DNA of 64,000 nucleotides from Gammaproteobacteria bacterium (GCA_011321775.1 DROT01000090.1:1-64000); one strand, 5' to 3'; positions 7,793-19,099 are shown, counted from the first letter of the stretch. Translations and numbers: made by a program. The notes: generated by a model not told the origin, from the letters alone.

Positions 7793-9244
7793 ATGAGGGA
7801 CACCCCCGAGCTTTCCCAGATTCTGCACCGGCTGAGCTGCAGCCTTCCGCCGGCGGACGACCCTCGCCTGCGGCACACCGAGCTGTTCAGTCTGACCCTC
7901 GACACGCCCGGCTTCCGTCTCTCCACCCTGCCCCCGCTGGAGCCACCATTCCTCTACTGGCACAGCCCGCAGCAGGACTGCAGGCGCCTGGGCATCGGCC
8001 GGGTACACGCCACCCCTGCCCATGGGCCGCAGCGCCTTGCCACCCTGGGCGAGGGACAGCGACGACTGCAACAACACTGGCTCCACGAAAATGTATCCGC
8101 GGACGGCCGCACCGCTCCCGCCCTGTTCTGCGTCGCAGGCTTCGACCCTGACGACGACATGCAGGGTCCCTGGGAGGGCCTGCCCAACAGCACCCTGCTG
8201 TTGCCGCGACTGCTGTTCCACGAGCGCGGCCGGCGCTCCACCCTCACCCTAAGCTGCACCAAAGCAGAGCTGCAACAGCGTGAACGCCTGCTGACCGAGT
8301 GGTCGCAGCAGCTGGCGCTGGTGTACAGCGCCGTTTCCGACGCCGGCGGTGGTCCGGATGAGAACAGCGTGGCCCTGTGCCGCCGGACAGACGGCGACGA
8401 CGACTGGCACGGCATGGTCCGCGAGGCCATCGGCGCTATCGAGGCCGGACAGCTGCAGAAAGTGGTCGCGGCGCGCAGCGTTCGGGTGGCGGCTGAACGG
8501 CCCTTCTCGGTAGCGGCGGTGCTCGCGCGCCTGGAACGGCTGTACCCTTCCTGCCAGCTGCTGGCCATCGGCCTCGACGAACGCACCCTGGTCTCGGCCA
8601 CACCGGAACGCCTGGCATCGCTGCACGCCGGCATCATCGAGTGCGACGCCCTCGGCGGCACCACCGGGCGCGCGCCGGATCCGCGCCACGATCACAGCCT
8701 GGGTCTGCGCCTGCTCAACAGTCGCAAGGCGCGACACGAACACGCGCTGGTGGTGGAAGCCATCCGTGACACCCTGACACCGCTGTGCACCCGCCTCGAG
8801 GTACCGAAGAACCCCGGTATCGAACGACTGCGCAACCTGCAGCACCTGAAAACCACCCTTCGCGGCACGCTGCGGCCCGGCACCGGACTCCTGGAGGTCG
8901 CGCACCGCTTGCACCCCACACCGGCGGTTGCCGGCACGCCCACCGCGGCGGCCTGCGACTGGTTGCAGCGCCACGAGAACCTCAGGCGCGGCTGGTACAG
9001 CGGGCTTGCCGGCTGGCTGCACAAGGATGGCGGCGGCGAGCTCGCAGTGCTGCTGCGCTGCGCGCTGCTGCGGGGAAGTGAGGCCGAACTGTTCGCCGGT
9101 GCCGGCATCGTCGCCGACTCCGATCCGGCGGCGGAACTGCACGAGACCGGCATGAAGCTGCGGGCCATGTACGAAGCGCTGCAGGGCGAGCCGGATTGCC
9201 GGAAACTGGCGGCGACGCCGGGACGCCGGGCCCGACGTTCGTGA
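7793..9244 (+). CDS. menF: Isochorismate synthase MenF
   Basis: A 483-residue chorismate-utilising enzyme that isomerises chorismate to isochorismate, the committed step to menaquinone. The C-terminal half carries the family signature: AGQLQKVVAARSV (conserved lysine), LVSATPERLASL, DALGGTTGRAP, LQHLKTTLRGTL, HPTPAVAGTPTAAA and FAGAGIVADSDP with the Mg-binding acidic residues. The N-terminal half is variable, as usual for MenF/EntC. It is the first gene of the men operon and overlaps menD by GTGA. EntC or salicylate synthase are alternatives by sequence, but the men context settles the role. Confidence 0.93.
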   Translation: MRDTPELSQILHRLSCSLPPADDPRLRHTELFSLTLDTPGFRLSTLPPLEPPFLYWHSPQQDCRRLGIGRVHATPAHGPQRLATLGEGQRRLQQHWLHENVSADGRTAPALFCVAGFDPDDDMQGPWEGLPNSTLLLPRLLFHERGRRSTLTLSCTKAELQQRERLLTEWSQQLALVYSAVSDAGGGPDENSVALCRRTDGDDDWHGMVREAIGAIEAGQLQKVVAARSVRVAAERPFSVAAVLARLERLYPSCQLLAIGLDERTLVSATPERLASLHAGIIECDALGGTTGRAPDPRHDHSLGLRLLNSRKARHEHALVVEAIRDTLTPLCTRLEVPKNPGIERLRNLQHLKTTLRGTLRPGTGLLEVAHRLHPTPAVAGTPTAAACDWLQRHENLRRGWYSGLAGWLHKDGGGELAVLLRCALLRGSEAELFAGAGIVADSDPAAELHETGMKLRAMYEALQGEPDCRKLAATPGRRARRS

Positions 9245-10935
9245 GTGACACCGCTGCCCGCAACCTGCAGCGGGCCCTGGCGCTGATCGACGGCATGGCG
9301 GCTGCCGGTGTGCAGCGGGCCGTTGTCTCTCCCGGCTCACGCTCGACGCCGCTGGCGCTGGCCTGCGAACTCCATCCTTCCATCGAGACCCGCGTGCTGA
9401 TCGACGAGCGCTGCGCCGCCTTCCACGCCCTCGGCCTGGCGCGCGCCACCGACACCCCGGCGATCCTGATCGCCACCTCCGGCAGCGCGCCGACCCACTG
9501 GCATCCGGCCGTGGTCGAGGCCGACCAGGCCATGGTACCGCTGTTACTGCTGACGGCCGATCGCCCGCCGCGACTGCAGGGCTGCGGCGCCAACCAGACC
9601 ATCGACCAGACGCGCCTGTTCGGCTCGGCCACGCGCGCCTTCCTGGCCCCCGGGCTGGATGACGGAGACGGCGACTACCTGCGCGCCCTGGGGGTGCGCG
9701 CCGTCCACCAGAGCCGCTGGCCGCTGCCCGGACCGGTGCAGCTCAACCTGCCCTTCGAGGAACCCCTGGTGCCGCAACGGCTGCCGGCGCCGCCACAGAC
9801 GCCGCGCCCGGTGGCGGTGGAAATACCCGGGCTGCAGGCACCGGATCCGCAGCTGGAACGGGTAGCCGCCATCCTCGGCAGGGGACCGGGGCTCATCGTC
9901 TGCGGTCCCGGCCATTTCGGAGCGGATTTTGCCGGGACCGTCAGCACCCTGGCGGGCGCGCTCGAATGCCCGCTGCTGGCCGACCCGCTGTCCGGCCTGC
10001 GCTTCGGCGACCACGAACGGCGACGGGTCCTGGCCCGCTATGACAGCTTTCTGCGCGACCCGGTCTTTTGCCGCTCACACCGGCCGGAATGGGTGCTGCG
10101 CTTCGGCGCCGTGCCGGTGTCGAAGCCGCTGCAGGTCTGGCTCGAGGATCTGCCCGCCGGCCGGCTGCTGCTGACCGACCCGCACGGACGCTGGCCGGAC
10201 CCCGGGCACGGGGTCGGCGAGATGCTGCGCGCCACGCCGGCGTTGCTGTGCCGGCAGCTGCTGGCGCGCGCACCGGGGGCGGGGCCGGCCGGCTGGCTGC
10301 AGGACTTTCTCCAGGCCGAGGCGGCCGCCGAACAGCGGATGCGGAACGCCGTACGGGAGGACGGCTGGTTCGAGGCACAGCTGGTCGACGATCTGCTGGA
10401 ACAACTGCCCGCCGGCAGTCAGCTGTTCGTCGGCAACTCCATGCCGGTGCGCGAACTGGACGCCTTCTCGGGCACGCGGCCGAAGGCACTGCGGCTGTTC
10501 GCCAACCGCGGCACCAGCGGCATCGACGGTCATGTCTCCACCCTCCTCGGCCTGGCGCGCGCCGCCGCGCCGGACACCCGGACGGTCGGACTCATCGGCG
10601 ACCTCGCCTTCTGCCATGACCTCAACGGCCTGCTGGCGGCGCCCGGCTGTGACGCCACCCTGGTGGTGATCAACAACGGTGGCGGCGGCATCTTCCGTTA
10701 CCTGCCCCAGTCCGGTCTGGAAACCTTCGAGCGCTACTGGCTGACGCCCACGGGCCTCGACTTCAGCCACGCCGCCAGGCTGTACGGCGTGCCCTTCCGG
10801 CGCGTCGAGGACGCCGCGTCCTTCCGCGCGGCATTCGCCGACAGCCTGCGCCAGCCCGGCGTCAAGCTCATCGAGGCGCGGATCGACCCGCAGCGCAGCC
10901 TGGAACTGCACCGCGCCTGTCATCCGTCGCTGTGA
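9241..10935 (+). CDS. menD: SEPHCHC synthase MenD (thiamine diphosphate enzyme)
   Basis: A 564-residue thiamine-diphosphate enzyme that adds the succinic semialdehyde unit from 2-oxoglutarate to isochorismate. Motifs are VVSPGSRSTPLALAC at the N-terminus, IATSGSAPTHWHPAV, the central GNSMPVRELD, FANRGTSGIDGHVS and the cofactor-binding GDLAFCHDLNGL with NNGGGGIF. I chose the GTG at 9241, whose GTGA overlaps the menF stop, although a TTG at 9196 would add 15 residues. The length is that of the family. The product needs MenH for pyruvate elimination, and no menH follows in this operon. Confidence 0.94.
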   Translation: MSDTAARNLQRALALIDGMAAAGVQRAVVSPGSRSTPLALACELHPSIETRVLIDERCAAFHALGLARATDTPAILIATSGSAPTHWHPAVVEADQAMVPLLLLTADRPPRLQGCGANQTIDQTRLFGSATRAFLAPGLDDGDGDYLRALGVRAVHQSRWPLPGPVQLNLPFEEPLVPQRLPAPPQTPRPVAVEIPGLQAPDPQLERVAAILGRGPGLIVCGPGHFGADFAGTVSTLAGALECPLLADPLSGLRFGDHERRRVLARYDSFLRDPVFCRSHRPEWVLRFGAVPVSKPLQVWLEDLPAGRLLLTDPHGRWPDPGHGVGEMLRATPALLCRQLLARAPGAGPAGWLQDFLQAEAAAEQRMRNAVREDGWFEAQLVDDLLEQLPAGSQLFVGNSMPVRELDAFSGTRPKALRLFANRGTSGIDGHVSTLLGLARAAAPDTRTVGLIGDLAFCHDLNGLLAAPGCDATLVVINNGGGGIFRYLPQSGLETFERYWLTPTGLDFSHAARLYGVPFRRVEDAASFRAAFADSLRQPGVKLIEARIDPQRSLELHRACHPSL

Positions 10936-11033
10936 GTCCCGTACCGCCCCAACCGGCTTTCGGGTAAGCTGTCAGGCTCGCTGGCCGAGCGCTCGACCGC
11001 GAGTCCGACTGTTCATCACCAAGGAACGCCGCC

Positions 11034-11855
11034 ATGCACTGGGAGACGGTTACCGAACTGGAATTCTCCGACATCCTCTACCACCGCTGCGGGGGGATCG
11101 CACGCATCACCATCAACCGCCCCGAGGTACGCAACGCCTTCCGCCCGGAGACGGTGGAGGAACTGCGTCAGGCCTTCCACCACGCCCACATGGATGCCGA
11201 TATCGGCGTCATCATCCTCACCGGCGCCGGCGGGCAGGCCTTCTGTTCCGGCGGCGACCAGAAGGTACGCGGCAACCAGGGCGGGTATCGCGACCGCGAA
11301 GGCGTGCAGCACCTCAATGTGCTCGACCTGCAGATGCAGATCCGGCGGCTGCCGAAGCCGGTGGTGGCCATGGTGGCCGGCTACGCCATCGGCGGCGGCC
11401 ACGTGCTGCACCTGGTATGCGACCTGACCATCGCCGCCGACAATGCCCGCTTCGGCCAGACCGGCCCGCGGGTCGGCAGCTTCGACGCCGGTCTCGGCGC
11501 CGGTCTGATGGCGCGCACCGTGGGCCTGAAGAAGGCCAAGGAGATCTGGTTCCTGTGCCGTCAGTACGATGCCGGGGAGGCCCTGGAGATGGGGCTGGTC
11601 AACGCCGTGGTGCCCCTGGAACGGCTGGAGGAAGAGACCGTCGACTGGTGCCGCGAAATGCTGCGCCATTCGCCGACCGCCTTGCGGGTGCTCAAGTCGG
11701 CCTTCAATGCCGACACCGACGGCCTCGCCGGCATACAGGAACTGGCGGGCAACACCACGGCACTGTTCTACATGAGCGACGAGGCCCGGGAGGGACGCGA
11801 TGCCTTCCTGGAAAAACGCCCGCCGGACTTCAGCCGCTTCCGGCGGCGCCCCTGA
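11034..11855 (+). CDS. menB: 1,4-dihydroxy-2-naphthoyl-CoA synthase MenB
   Basis: A 273-residue crotonase-fold enzyme that cyclises O-succinylbenzoyl-CoA to DHNA-CoA. It shows [17 protein letters not shown] with the oxyanion-hole glycines, [31 protein letters not shown] with the catalytic aspartate loop, and [18 protein letters not shown], all typical of MenB rather than general enoyl-CoA hydratases. A good site (AAGGAA) precedes the ATG. It lies about 100 bp after menD, so it may have some separate control, and is followed closely by menA. Confidence 0.96.
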   Translation: MHWETVTELEFSDILYHRCGGIARITINRPEVRNAFRPETVEELRQAFHHAHMDADIGVIILTGAGGQAFCSGGDQKVRGNQGGYRDREGVQHLNVLDLQMQIRRLPKPVVAMVAGYAIGGGHVLHLVCDLTIAADNARFGQTGPRVGSFDAGLGAGLMARTVGLKKAKEIWFLCRQYDAGEALEMGLVNAVVPLERLEEETVDWCREMLRHSPTALRVLKSAFNADTDGLAGIQELAGNTTALFYMSDEAREGRDAFLEKRPPDFSRFRRRP

Positions 11856-11912
11856 GGGTCCCGCCCCTTGTCCCAGGACCACCACCTGCCTGAAGCCGGC
11901 TCCACCCGGCCG

Positions 11913-12794
11913 ATGTCGCCGCTGAAGACCTGGCTGCTGGCGATCCGGCCCAAGACCCTGAGCCTTGCGGTGGTACCGGTACTGGTCGGCACGGCGCTGG
12001 CCTGGGCCGAGTGGCAGACTTTCCACTGGGGACCGCTGCTGGCGACCCTGGGCGCGGCCCTGTTGATCCAGATCGGCACCAACCTGCACAACGACGTCGC
12101 CGACTACGAGCGTGGCGCCGACACGCCGCAACGGCTGGGTCCGCAACGCGCCACGGCGGAGGGCTGGCTCGGCGCACGGCAGGTACGGCGCGCCGCCCAC
12201 CTCGCCTTTGCCACGGCCTTCGTCCTCGGCATCTACCTGGTATGGCTGGGCGGCTGGCCGATCGCCGTACTCGGCCTGCTGTCGCTGGCCGCCGGCTATG
12301 CCTATACCGGCGGACCGCGTCCACTGGCCTACACGCCACTGGGAGAACTGTTCGTGTGGCTGTTCTTCGGCATCGCCGCCGTCACCGGCAGCGCCTGGCT
12401 GCAGGGCCTGCAGTGGTCCTGGCTGGCGCCGCTCACGGGCGCCGCCGTCGGACTGCCGGCCGCGGCGGTGCTCATGGTCAACAACTATCGCGACCTGGAT
12501 ACCGACCGCGAGGCCGGCAAGCACACGCTCGCCGTCACCCTCGGTCGACCCGCCGTCCGCTGGCTCTATGCGGCGGCCCTGTGTGCCCCGCCGCTGGTGA
12601 CCCTGGCGTTACGCGCCGCGGGTATCGGCGGCGCACAGCTGTTCCTGCCCTGGCTGGCACTGCCGCCGGCGCTGGTGCTGGTGCGGCAGCTGTGGCGCGC
12701 CCCCATCGACGCCGGCCTCAACCGGTTGCTGGCGGCCACCGCCCGCTGGCAGCTGCTGTTCGGCGGCCTGCTGTGCCTCGCGCTGGTGTTGTAG
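11913..12794 (+). CDS. menA: 1,4-dihydroxy-2-naphthoate polyprenyltransferase MenA
   Basis: A 293-residue integral membrane UbiA-family prenyltransferase that joins the isoprenoid tail to DHNA, giving demethylmenaquinone. [20 protein letters not shown] opens the first helix. The two aspartate-rich Mg-diphosphate motifs are [14 protein letters not shown] and [19 protein letters not shown]. About eight hydrophobic segments are visible. I chose the ATG at 11913, which puts the RPKTL motif at the normal distance; a TTG at 11868 would add 15 residues and has a purine-rich site upstream. menC starts 1 bp after its stop. Confidence 0.94.
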   Translation: MSPLKTWLLAIRPKTLSLAVVPVLVGTALAWAEWQTFHWGPLLATLGAALLIQIGTNLHNDVADYERGADTPQRLGPQRATAEGWLGARQVRRAAHLAFATAFVLGIYLVWLGGWPIAVLGLLSLAAGYAYTGGPRPLAYTPLGELFVWLFFGIAAVTGSAWLQGLQWSWLAPLTGAAVGLPAAAVLMVNNYRDLDTDREAGKHTLAVTLGRPAVRWLYAAALCAPPLVTLALRAAGIGGAQLFLPWLALPPALVLVRQLWRAPIDAGLNRLLAATARWQLLFGGLLCLALVL

Positions 12795-12795
12795 G

Positions 12796-13851
12796 GTGTC
12801 CCTGCAACTGCAGTTGCGGCCCTATGCCCTTCCCCTGCGACAAGCCTGGCCCGGCGGAGGAGAACATTTCGCAGAGCGACGCGGCCTGATTGTCTGCGTC
12901 CGCGACCGCGAGGGACGATACGGCTATGGCGACTGCGCGCCGCTACCAGGGCTGGGCAGCGAGACGCTGGCCGAAGCCCGGCAGGCGTTGCTGCATTGCC
13001 AGCTGCCGCTGCGGCAGCTGGATGCCGAGACCGCCCTGGACGCCCTGCCGCTGGATGCCGCGACGACGCCGGCCGCGCGCTGCGGACTGGAGACCGCGGT
13101 GCTGGACCTGCTGGCACGACGACAGGCAAGACCCCTGTACCGCTGGCTGGACAAGGACGCGCCCGGCCGGGTGAAGGTCAACGCCATGATCGGTTCGCTC
13201 GACGAAGACAGCGCCGCACGGATCGCCGGGATGCCCGGCTATTCGGTGTTCAAGTTCAAGCTGGGAATGGCGTCGCTGCAACAGGACATCGAGCAGTTGC
13301 AGCGCCTGGCGATGCAGCTTCCGGGAGAGATCCGTCTGCGTCTCGACGCCAACCGCGCCTGGACGGTACCCGAGGCCGTCCGCTTCATCGACGCCTGTGC
13401 CGGCCTGCCCGTGGATTGCCTGGAAGAACCGCTGGCGCAGCCGACCCTGGAGGCGCTGGATCGCCTGCAGGCGCGCGCCGGCTTTGCGCTGGCGCTGGAC
13501 GAATCACTGCCGCACTTTGCCGTCGACGAGCTCGTGACCAGCACGGCGGTGCAGCGCCTGGTGCTCAAGCCGGTACTGTGCGGCGGCCTGCTGCCGGCGC
13601 TGGCAATCGCGCGCCGGGCGCAGGCTGCAGGCATCGGCTGCGTGATCACCACCGCCGTCGACAGCGCCGTGGGCGTGCGGGCGGCCGCTCATCTCGCGGC
13701 CGCCGTCGAGGCCGGCGGGCCGGGCCTCGCGCACGGGCTGGCAACCGGCGCCTGGCTGGTGCAGGATGTGGCCGAGGCGCTGTTCATCGAGGATGGCCTG
13801 GCCCGTCCGGGGGAAAAGGCGGGCCTGGGCATTTCCTCCTTGCAGCGGTAG
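12796..13851 (+). CDS. menC: o-Succinylbenzoate synthase MenC
   Basis: A 351-residue enolase-superfamily dehydratase that converts SHCHC to o-succinylbenzoate. The superfamily residues are visible: YSVFKFKLG (lysine pair in KFK), RLDANRAW (first Mg Asp), LEEPLAQP (Glu), ALDESLP (Asp/Glu) and LVLKPVLCGG (second catalytic Lys). YGDCAPLPGL lies in the N-terminal capping domain. It starts at GTG one base after the menA stop, so it relies on coupling. The length is normal. Confidence 0.93.
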   Translation: MSLQLQLRPYALPLRQAWPGGGEHFAERRGLIVCVRDREGRYGYGDCAPLPGLGSETLAEARQALLHCQLPLRQLDAETALDALPLDAATTPAARCGLETAVLDLLARRQARPLYRWLDKDAPGRVKVNAMIGSLDEDSAARIAGMPGYSVFKFKLGMASLQQDIEQLQRLAMQLPGEIRLRLDANRAWTVPEAVRFIDACAGLPVDCLEEPLAQPTLEALDRLQARAGFALALDESLPHFAVDELVTSTAVQRLVLKPVLCGGLLPALAIARRAQAAGIGCVITTAVDSAVGVRAAAHLAAAVEAGGPGLAHGLATGAWLVQDVAEALFIEDGLARPGEKAGLGISSLQR

Positions 13852-13869
13852 GCGGACAGGGAGAGCGAA

Positions 13870-14301
13870 GTGACCGAGGAAACCGTCTTCACCGAACCGT
13901 TCATCGTCCCGCTGCAGGACGTCGACGCCGCCGGCGTGGTGTTCTTCGCCCACGCCTTCCGCTACGCCCATGAAACCTTCGAGCGCTTCATGGCGCACAT
14001 CGGCCATCCGCTGCCCGAACTGCTCGGCGCGGGCGAGTATCTCCTTCCCCTGGTACATGCCGAAGCCGAGTACCAGAAGCCGCTGCGCCACGGTGACCGG
14101 TTCGAGGTACAGCTGTGGATCAGCCTGCTGGGCGAGCACAGCTTCCATGTCAGCTGCCGCATCGTCGATGCCGCCGGCGAGGAGTGCGTCACCCTCACCA
14201 GCATCCACGTGCTGACCGAACGCGCTGACGGGCAGCCGGCCACCCTCCCTCCGCCGCTGCGTGAGGCCCTGGCCATCTACACACCCCCGGTAGGCGGATA
14301 G
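13870..14301 (+). CDS. menI: Hotdog-fold acyl-CoA thioesterase, probably DHNA-CoA thioesterase
   Basis: A 143-residue single-domain hotdog thioesterase. PLQDVDAAGVVFFAHAFRYAHETFE contains the D-x-D-x-AG-x-x-F pattern of the 4-hydroxybenzoyl-CoA/YbgC-like group. Its place as the last gene of a menFDBAC operon, starting at GTG 18 bp after menC with GGGAGAG upstream, makes hydrolysis of DHNA-CoA to DHNA the likely reaction. The assignment as MenI rests on context more than on unique motifs; a general YbgC-type thioesterase is the alternative. Confidence 0.82.
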   Translation: MTEETVFTEPFIVPLQDVDAAGVVFFAHAFRYAHETFERFMAHIGHPLPELLGAGEYLLPLVHAEAEYQKPLRHGDRFEVQLWISLLGEHSFHVSCRIVDAAGEECVTLTSIHVLTERADGQPATLPPPLREALAIYTPPVGG

Positions 14302-14450
14302 CGTCGACGCCTGAGACCGCGCTAATGCCGGCCCGAGCGGCGCCGTTAGCAACGGTAGATGGGCGGGTCGCGCAAAAGCGAGGATTTGCTTGCAATCGCG
14401 CGGCAACCGCGCCAGAGTAAGCCCCTGGATGAACTATCGGCGCTTTATTC

Positions 14451-15341
14451 ATGAAAAGGCTTCTGTTTTTACTTAGTCTTGCTGCCATCCTTCACGCCGG
14501 GAGCGCCTGGCCGGAGGAAGCAGCCAGGGGGGTGCGGCTGGCAAAGGCGGATACGAGCTCGCAAGGCAGCCGCTGGGCGGCCCTGAACCCGCGCCGACTC
14601 AAACTGCGTTCGGCCTCGGCGCTGGTGGTCGATCGCGCCGGCAACCTGATCTACGCCAAGGAACCCGACAAGGCACGGCCGATCGCCTCCATCACCAAGC
14701 TCATGACCGCCATGGTGACGCTGGACGCCGGGCTGCCGATGAAGGAACGCATCACCATTACCAAGGCGGATCGCGACCTGCTGCGCCTGACCGGCTCGCG
14801 CCTGAAGTACGGCGCCACCCTGAGCCGCGAACAGCTGCTCCGTCTGGCCCTGATGGCCTCGGAGAACCGCGCCGCCAGCGCCCTCGCCCGCAGCTACCCG
14901 GGCGGCAGGAAAGCCTTCGTGCGCGCCATGAACCGCAAGGCCCGGGCACTGGGCATGAAGCACAGCCATTTCGTCGATCCGGCCGGCCTGGATGCCCGCA
15001 ACGTCGCCTCTGCGCGCGATGTCGCCACCATGGTCCGCGCCGCACGCGAGTATCCCCTCATCCGCCAGGCCACCACGACCCGCACCGCCACCGTCTACCC
15101 CTACAAGGGTCGCGGCCCGCTGCGTTTCGGCAATACCAACCGCCTGCTGCGCAACAAGGCCTGGCATATCCGCCTGAGCAAGACCGGCTACATCAACGAG
15201 GCCGGACGCTGCCTCACCATGGAGACGGAATTCGCCGGCAAACCGGTTATCATCGTACTGCTCAACTCGTTCGGCAAACTGACGCCCTTCGGCGACTCAA
15301 ACCGCATTCGCAAGTGGATCGAGCACGGCAGCAGCAGCTGA
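14451..15341 (+). CDS. pbpG: D-alanyl-D-alanine endopeptidase (PBP7 type)
   Basis: A 296-residue low-molecular-mass penicillin-binding protein of the S11 family. It has a cleavable signal peptide and the three active-site motifs: S80-I-T-K83 (nucleophile serine and lysine), S137-E-N139 and K244-T-G246. The length and the absence of a C-terminal amphipathic anchor favour the PBP7 endopeptidase type, which cuts D-Ala-meso-DAP cross-links, over the DacA/DacC carboxypeptidases. It stands alone between the men operon and the cytochrome/ABC operon; about 150 bp upstream hold no other gene. Confidence 0.9.
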   Translation: MKRLLFLLSLAAILHAGSAWPEEAARGVRLAKADTSSQGSRWAALNPRRLKLRSASALVVDRAGNLIYAKEPDKARPIASITKLMTAMVTLDAGLPMKERITITKADRDLLRLTGSRLKYGATLSREQLLRLALMASENRAASALARSYPGGRKAFVRAMNRKARALGMKHSHFVDPAGLDARNVASARDVATMVRAAREYPLIRQATTTRTATVYPYKGRGPLRFGNTNRLLRNKAWHIRLSKTGYINEAGRCLTMETEFAGKPVIIVLLNSFGKLTPFGDSNRIRKWIEHGSSS

Positions 15342-15385
15342 GACATTGATCCACCCCTGCAGGATGCATGAAGGAGACCGGCCCC

Positions 15386-16009
15386 ATGCAGCTGCAGAGC
15401 TTCCCGGCACGCTTCCTGACCATCGTTCTGGCATCCGCTCTCGCGGGCGCCGGCGCGGCGGCCGAGCCACCATCGGTCTCCACCCGCGCCATCGTGGTCT
15501 TCAACACCGTCTGTGCCCGCTGCCACGAGGGCGAGTGCAGCGGCCGCCTCAGTTTCGATGAATCCTTTGCGCGCTCGCGCGGCCACATGGCCCGTCACTA
15601 CCCTCCGGCCGAACAGCAGGAGCCGCTGCGACGGGGGCTGTTCACCGCCCTCGCCTACATGAAGGATCACTGCGCCTACTACCCGATGCCGTCGAAGGTG
15701 CCGCCCGGGCGGACCTGGAACCGCGACCAGCTCGAGTCCCTCTCGACCGGCGACGACAGCGCCTGGTTCGTCCCCGCGGGCAGGCTGGCGCCCGGGCGCT
15801 ACCAGCTGCAACTGGATCTTGCCGCCGACCGCCTGGTCACCGTGCAGCTCACCAACGAGCGCTTCGAAACCGCCATCGAGAACTGTTACGACAGCCACGC
15901 CGGGCAGCTCCGTATCCCCTTCACCATCGACGACGCCGGAAACTACTATGTCCGCCTGTACGTGCGCCGGCCGGTGACCCTGACCCGCCTGGCCATCCGG
16001 CCCGAGTAG
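15386..16009 (+). CDS. Periplasmic c-type cytochrome-like protein
   Basis: A 207-residue exported protein with a signal peptide (FLTIVLASALAGAGAAA) and a single heme-attachment motif CARCH, about 35 residues from the start, followed by EGECSGRLSFDE. The C-terminal half (LAPGRYQLQLDLAAD ... YYVRLYVRRP) looks like a small beta-sandwich without heme motif. I do not recognise a named family. The ATG at 15386 has AAGGAG about 10 bp upstream; an in-frame ATG at 15368 lacks this. Its TAG abuts the ATG of the ABC ATPase, so it is the first gene of a four-gene operon with an ABC exporter and a fusion protein. Its role there is unknown. Confidence 0.72.
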   Translation: MQLQSFPARFLTIVLASALAGAGAAAEPPSVSTRAIVVFNTVCARCHEGECSGRLSFDESFARSRGHMARHYPPAEQQEPLRRGLFTALAYMKDHCAYYPMPSKVPPGRTWNRDQLESLSTGDDSAWFVPAGRLAPGRYQLQLDLAADRLVTVQLTNERFETAIENCYDSHAGQLRIPFTIDDAGNYYVRLYVRRPVTLTRLAIRPE

Positions 16010-16720
<711 letters not shown>

Positions 16721-16735
16721 TCGCGGAGCGGGCCG

Positions 16736-19099
16736 GTGCGCGCACTGAACCGCAAGCTGTGGCGTGACCTGTGGCACCTGCGCGGCATGGTGGCCGCCGT
16801 GGCGCTGGTGCTGGTCGGCGGCGTGGCGACCTACATCATGTCGCTGTCCACCTATGACTCCCTGCTGTTCACGCGCCAGAGCTACTACCGCGAGCAGCGT
16901 TTCGCCGAGGTGTTCGCCAGTCTCAAGCGGGCACCGCAGACGCTGCGGGCGCGTATCGCCGACATCCCCGGCGTCAACCGGATCCAGACGCGCGTGGTCG
17001 CCAGCGCCCGGCTGGACATCCCGGGCTACCACGAGCCGGTGAGCGCGCGGCTGATCTCGCTGCCGGGAAGCGGCCAGGCGCTGCTGAACGTCCCCTACCT
17101 GCGCCGCGGGCGCCTGCTGCGGGCCGGCCGCGACGACGAGGTACTGGTCAACGAGGCCTTTGCCGAGGCCCACGGCCTCGCGCCGGGCGATCGCATCGCC
17201 GCGGTCGTCAACGGGCGCCGCCGGCAGCTGCGCATCGTCGGGGTGGTGCTGTCGCCGGAATACATCTACCAGATCGCGCCGGGGGCGGTGTTTCCCGACT
17301 TCGAGCACTACGGCATCCTGTGGACCGGACGCAAGGCGCTGGCCGCCGCCTATGACATGGAGGACGCCTTCAACGACGTGGCCCTCAGCCTCTATGCCGA
17401 CGCCTCGCCGCAGGACGTGGTCGAGCGGCTCGACCGGCTGCTGGCACGCTATGGTGGTCGCGGCGCCTACCTGCGCAAGGACCAGCTGTCACACCGTTTC
17501 CTCAGCCAGGAGCTGCGCGGCCTCAGGACCATGGCGGTGGTATTTCCGACCATCTTCCTGGGCGTCGCCGTGTTTCTGCTCAACGTCATACTCAATCGCC
17601 TGATCAACACCCAGCGCCAGCAGATCGGCATCCTCAAGGCCTTCGGCTATCGCGACCTCGAGGTCGGGCGGCACTATGCGGCGCTGGTCCTGTGCATCGT
17701 GCTCCTCGGCACCGCCCTCGGTATCCTCGCCGGCATCTGGCTGGGGAAACTGCTCAGCGCCGTCTACACGGACTTCTACCGCTTTCCCTTCCTGCACTAC
17801 CGGCTGGAGCCGCGGGTGGTCGCCGGCGCCGTGCTGTTTACCCTGGCCACCGGCATCGTCGGCACCCTCTACGCGGTGCGCCGGGTGGTACGCCTGCCGC
17901 CCGCCGAGGCCATGCGCCCGGAGGCGCCGCCGGTCTACCGTCCGTCCCTGATCGAACGCCTGGGACTGCAGCGGCTGCTGTCACAGCCGACCCGCATGAT
18001 CGCGCGCCACCTCGAGCGCCACCCCCTCAAGACACTGCTGTCGCTGGCCGGCCTGGCCGCCGCCTACGGTATCGTCATGGTGGCCAATTTCCAGGAGGAC
18101 GCCATCCACTACATGATCGACGTGCAGTACTCCATGGCACAGCGCCAGGACATGACGGTGATGCTGACCGAGCCCGTCAGTCACCGCGCCCTGTACTCGC
18201 TGGCCAGCCTGAGGGGGGTACGGCAGGTCGAGGGCATGCGTTCGGTGCCGGCGCGGCTGCGCCACGGGCATTACAGCCACCGCGGCTCGATCCAGGGCCT
18301 GCAACCCGGGGGCGACCTGCGCAGGGTACTGGACGGCGACCTGCAGCGGGTGCCGCTGCCGACGGAAGGCGTGGTGCTGACCGACTACCTGGCCGACATG
18401 CTGCATCTGCGCCCGGGCGATTCGCTCACCGTGGAAGTGCTGGAAGGCGAGCGCCCGGTCCTGGAGGTGCCGGTCGCCGGGCTGACCAGTGAATACCTGG
18501 GAGTATCGGCCTACATGCGCCGCCAGGCGCTGAACCGGCTGATGAAGGAAGGTGATCGCGTCAACGGCGTCCTGCTGGCCGTGGACCGGGAGCGTCACCC
18601 GCAGGTCTACCGCCAGCTGGAGGAGATGCCGGCGGTGGCGGCCACCGTCGTGCGCGCCAGCGCGGTGAAGAGTTTCTACCGCACCATGCAGGAGACCATC
18701 CTGTTCTTCTCCTCGGTGGCCTCCGCCCTCGGCGCCATCATCGCCTTCGGCGTGGTCTACAACAGCGCGCGCATCGCCCTGTCGGAGCGCAGCCGCGAAC
18801 TGGCCAGCCTGCGGGTGCTGGGTTTCACCCACGGGGAGATCGCCTATATCCTGCTGGGGGAACTGGCGCTGCTGGTGCTGATGGCGGCGCCCCCCGGTTT
18901 CCTGTTCGGACGCTTCCTGTGCGCCTACCTGGCGGACGCCTTCCGCTCCGACCTGTATCGCGTGCCGCTGGTGCTGGAGGCGCACACCTACGCCTTCGCC
19001 GCGAGCGTGGTGCTGGTATCGGTGCTATTGTCCGGCTTCATGATGTGGCAACGGCTGCGACGACTGGACCTGGTGGCAGTACTGAAGACGCGCGAATGA
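16736..19099 (+). CDS. FtsX-family ABC transporter permease (two-module)
   Basis: A 787-residue permease with an N-terminal helix ([18 protein letters not shown]), a periplasmic domain, then three helices near residues 260-385 of the FtsX type, a second helix at the start of module two ([16 protein letters not shown]), another periplasmic domain and three closing helices. This duplicated layout is that of DevC/MacB-like exporters handling lipoproteins, lipids or peptides at the outer face of the inner membrane. The GTG start has GGAG nearby. It works with the ATPase upstream and the membrane-fusion protein downstream; the cargo is not known. Confidence 0.88.
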   Translation: MRALNRKLWRDLWHLRGMVAAVALVLVGGVATYIMSLSTYDSLLFTRQSYYREQRFAEVFASLKRAPQTLRARIADIPGVNRIQTRVVASARLDIPGYHEPVSARLISLPGSGQALLNVPYLRRGRLLRAGRDDEVLVNEAFAEAHGLAPGDRIAAVVNGRRRQLRIVGVVLSPEYIYQIAPGAVFPDFEHYGILWTGRKALAAAYDMEDAFNDVALSLYADASPQDVVERLDRLLARYGGRGAYLRKDQLSHRFLSQELRGLRTMAVVFPTIFLGVAVFLLNVILNRLINTQRQQIGILKAFGYRDLEVGRHYAALVLCIVLLGTALGILAGIWLGKLLSAVYTDFYRFPFLHYRLEPRVVAGAVLFTLATGIVGTLYAVRRVVRLPPAEAMRPEAPPVYRPSLIERLGLQRLLSQPTRMIARHLERHPLKTLLSLAGLAAAYGIVMVANFQEDAIHYMIDVQYSMAQRQDMTVMLTEPVSHRALYSLASLRGVRQVEGMRSVPARLRHGHYSHRGSIQGLQPGGDLRRVLDGDLQRVPLPTEGVVLTDYLADMLHLRPGDSLTVEVLEGERPVLEVPVAGLTSEYLGVSAYMRRQALNRLMKEGDRVNGVLLAVDRERHPQVYRQLEEMPAVAATVVRASAVKSFYRTMQETILFFSSVASALGAIIAFGVVYNSARIALSERSRELASLRVLGFTHGEIAYILLGELALLVLMAAPPGFLFGRFLCAYLADAFRSDLYRVPLVLEAHTYAFAASVVLVSVLLSGFMMWQRLRRLDLVAVLKTRE

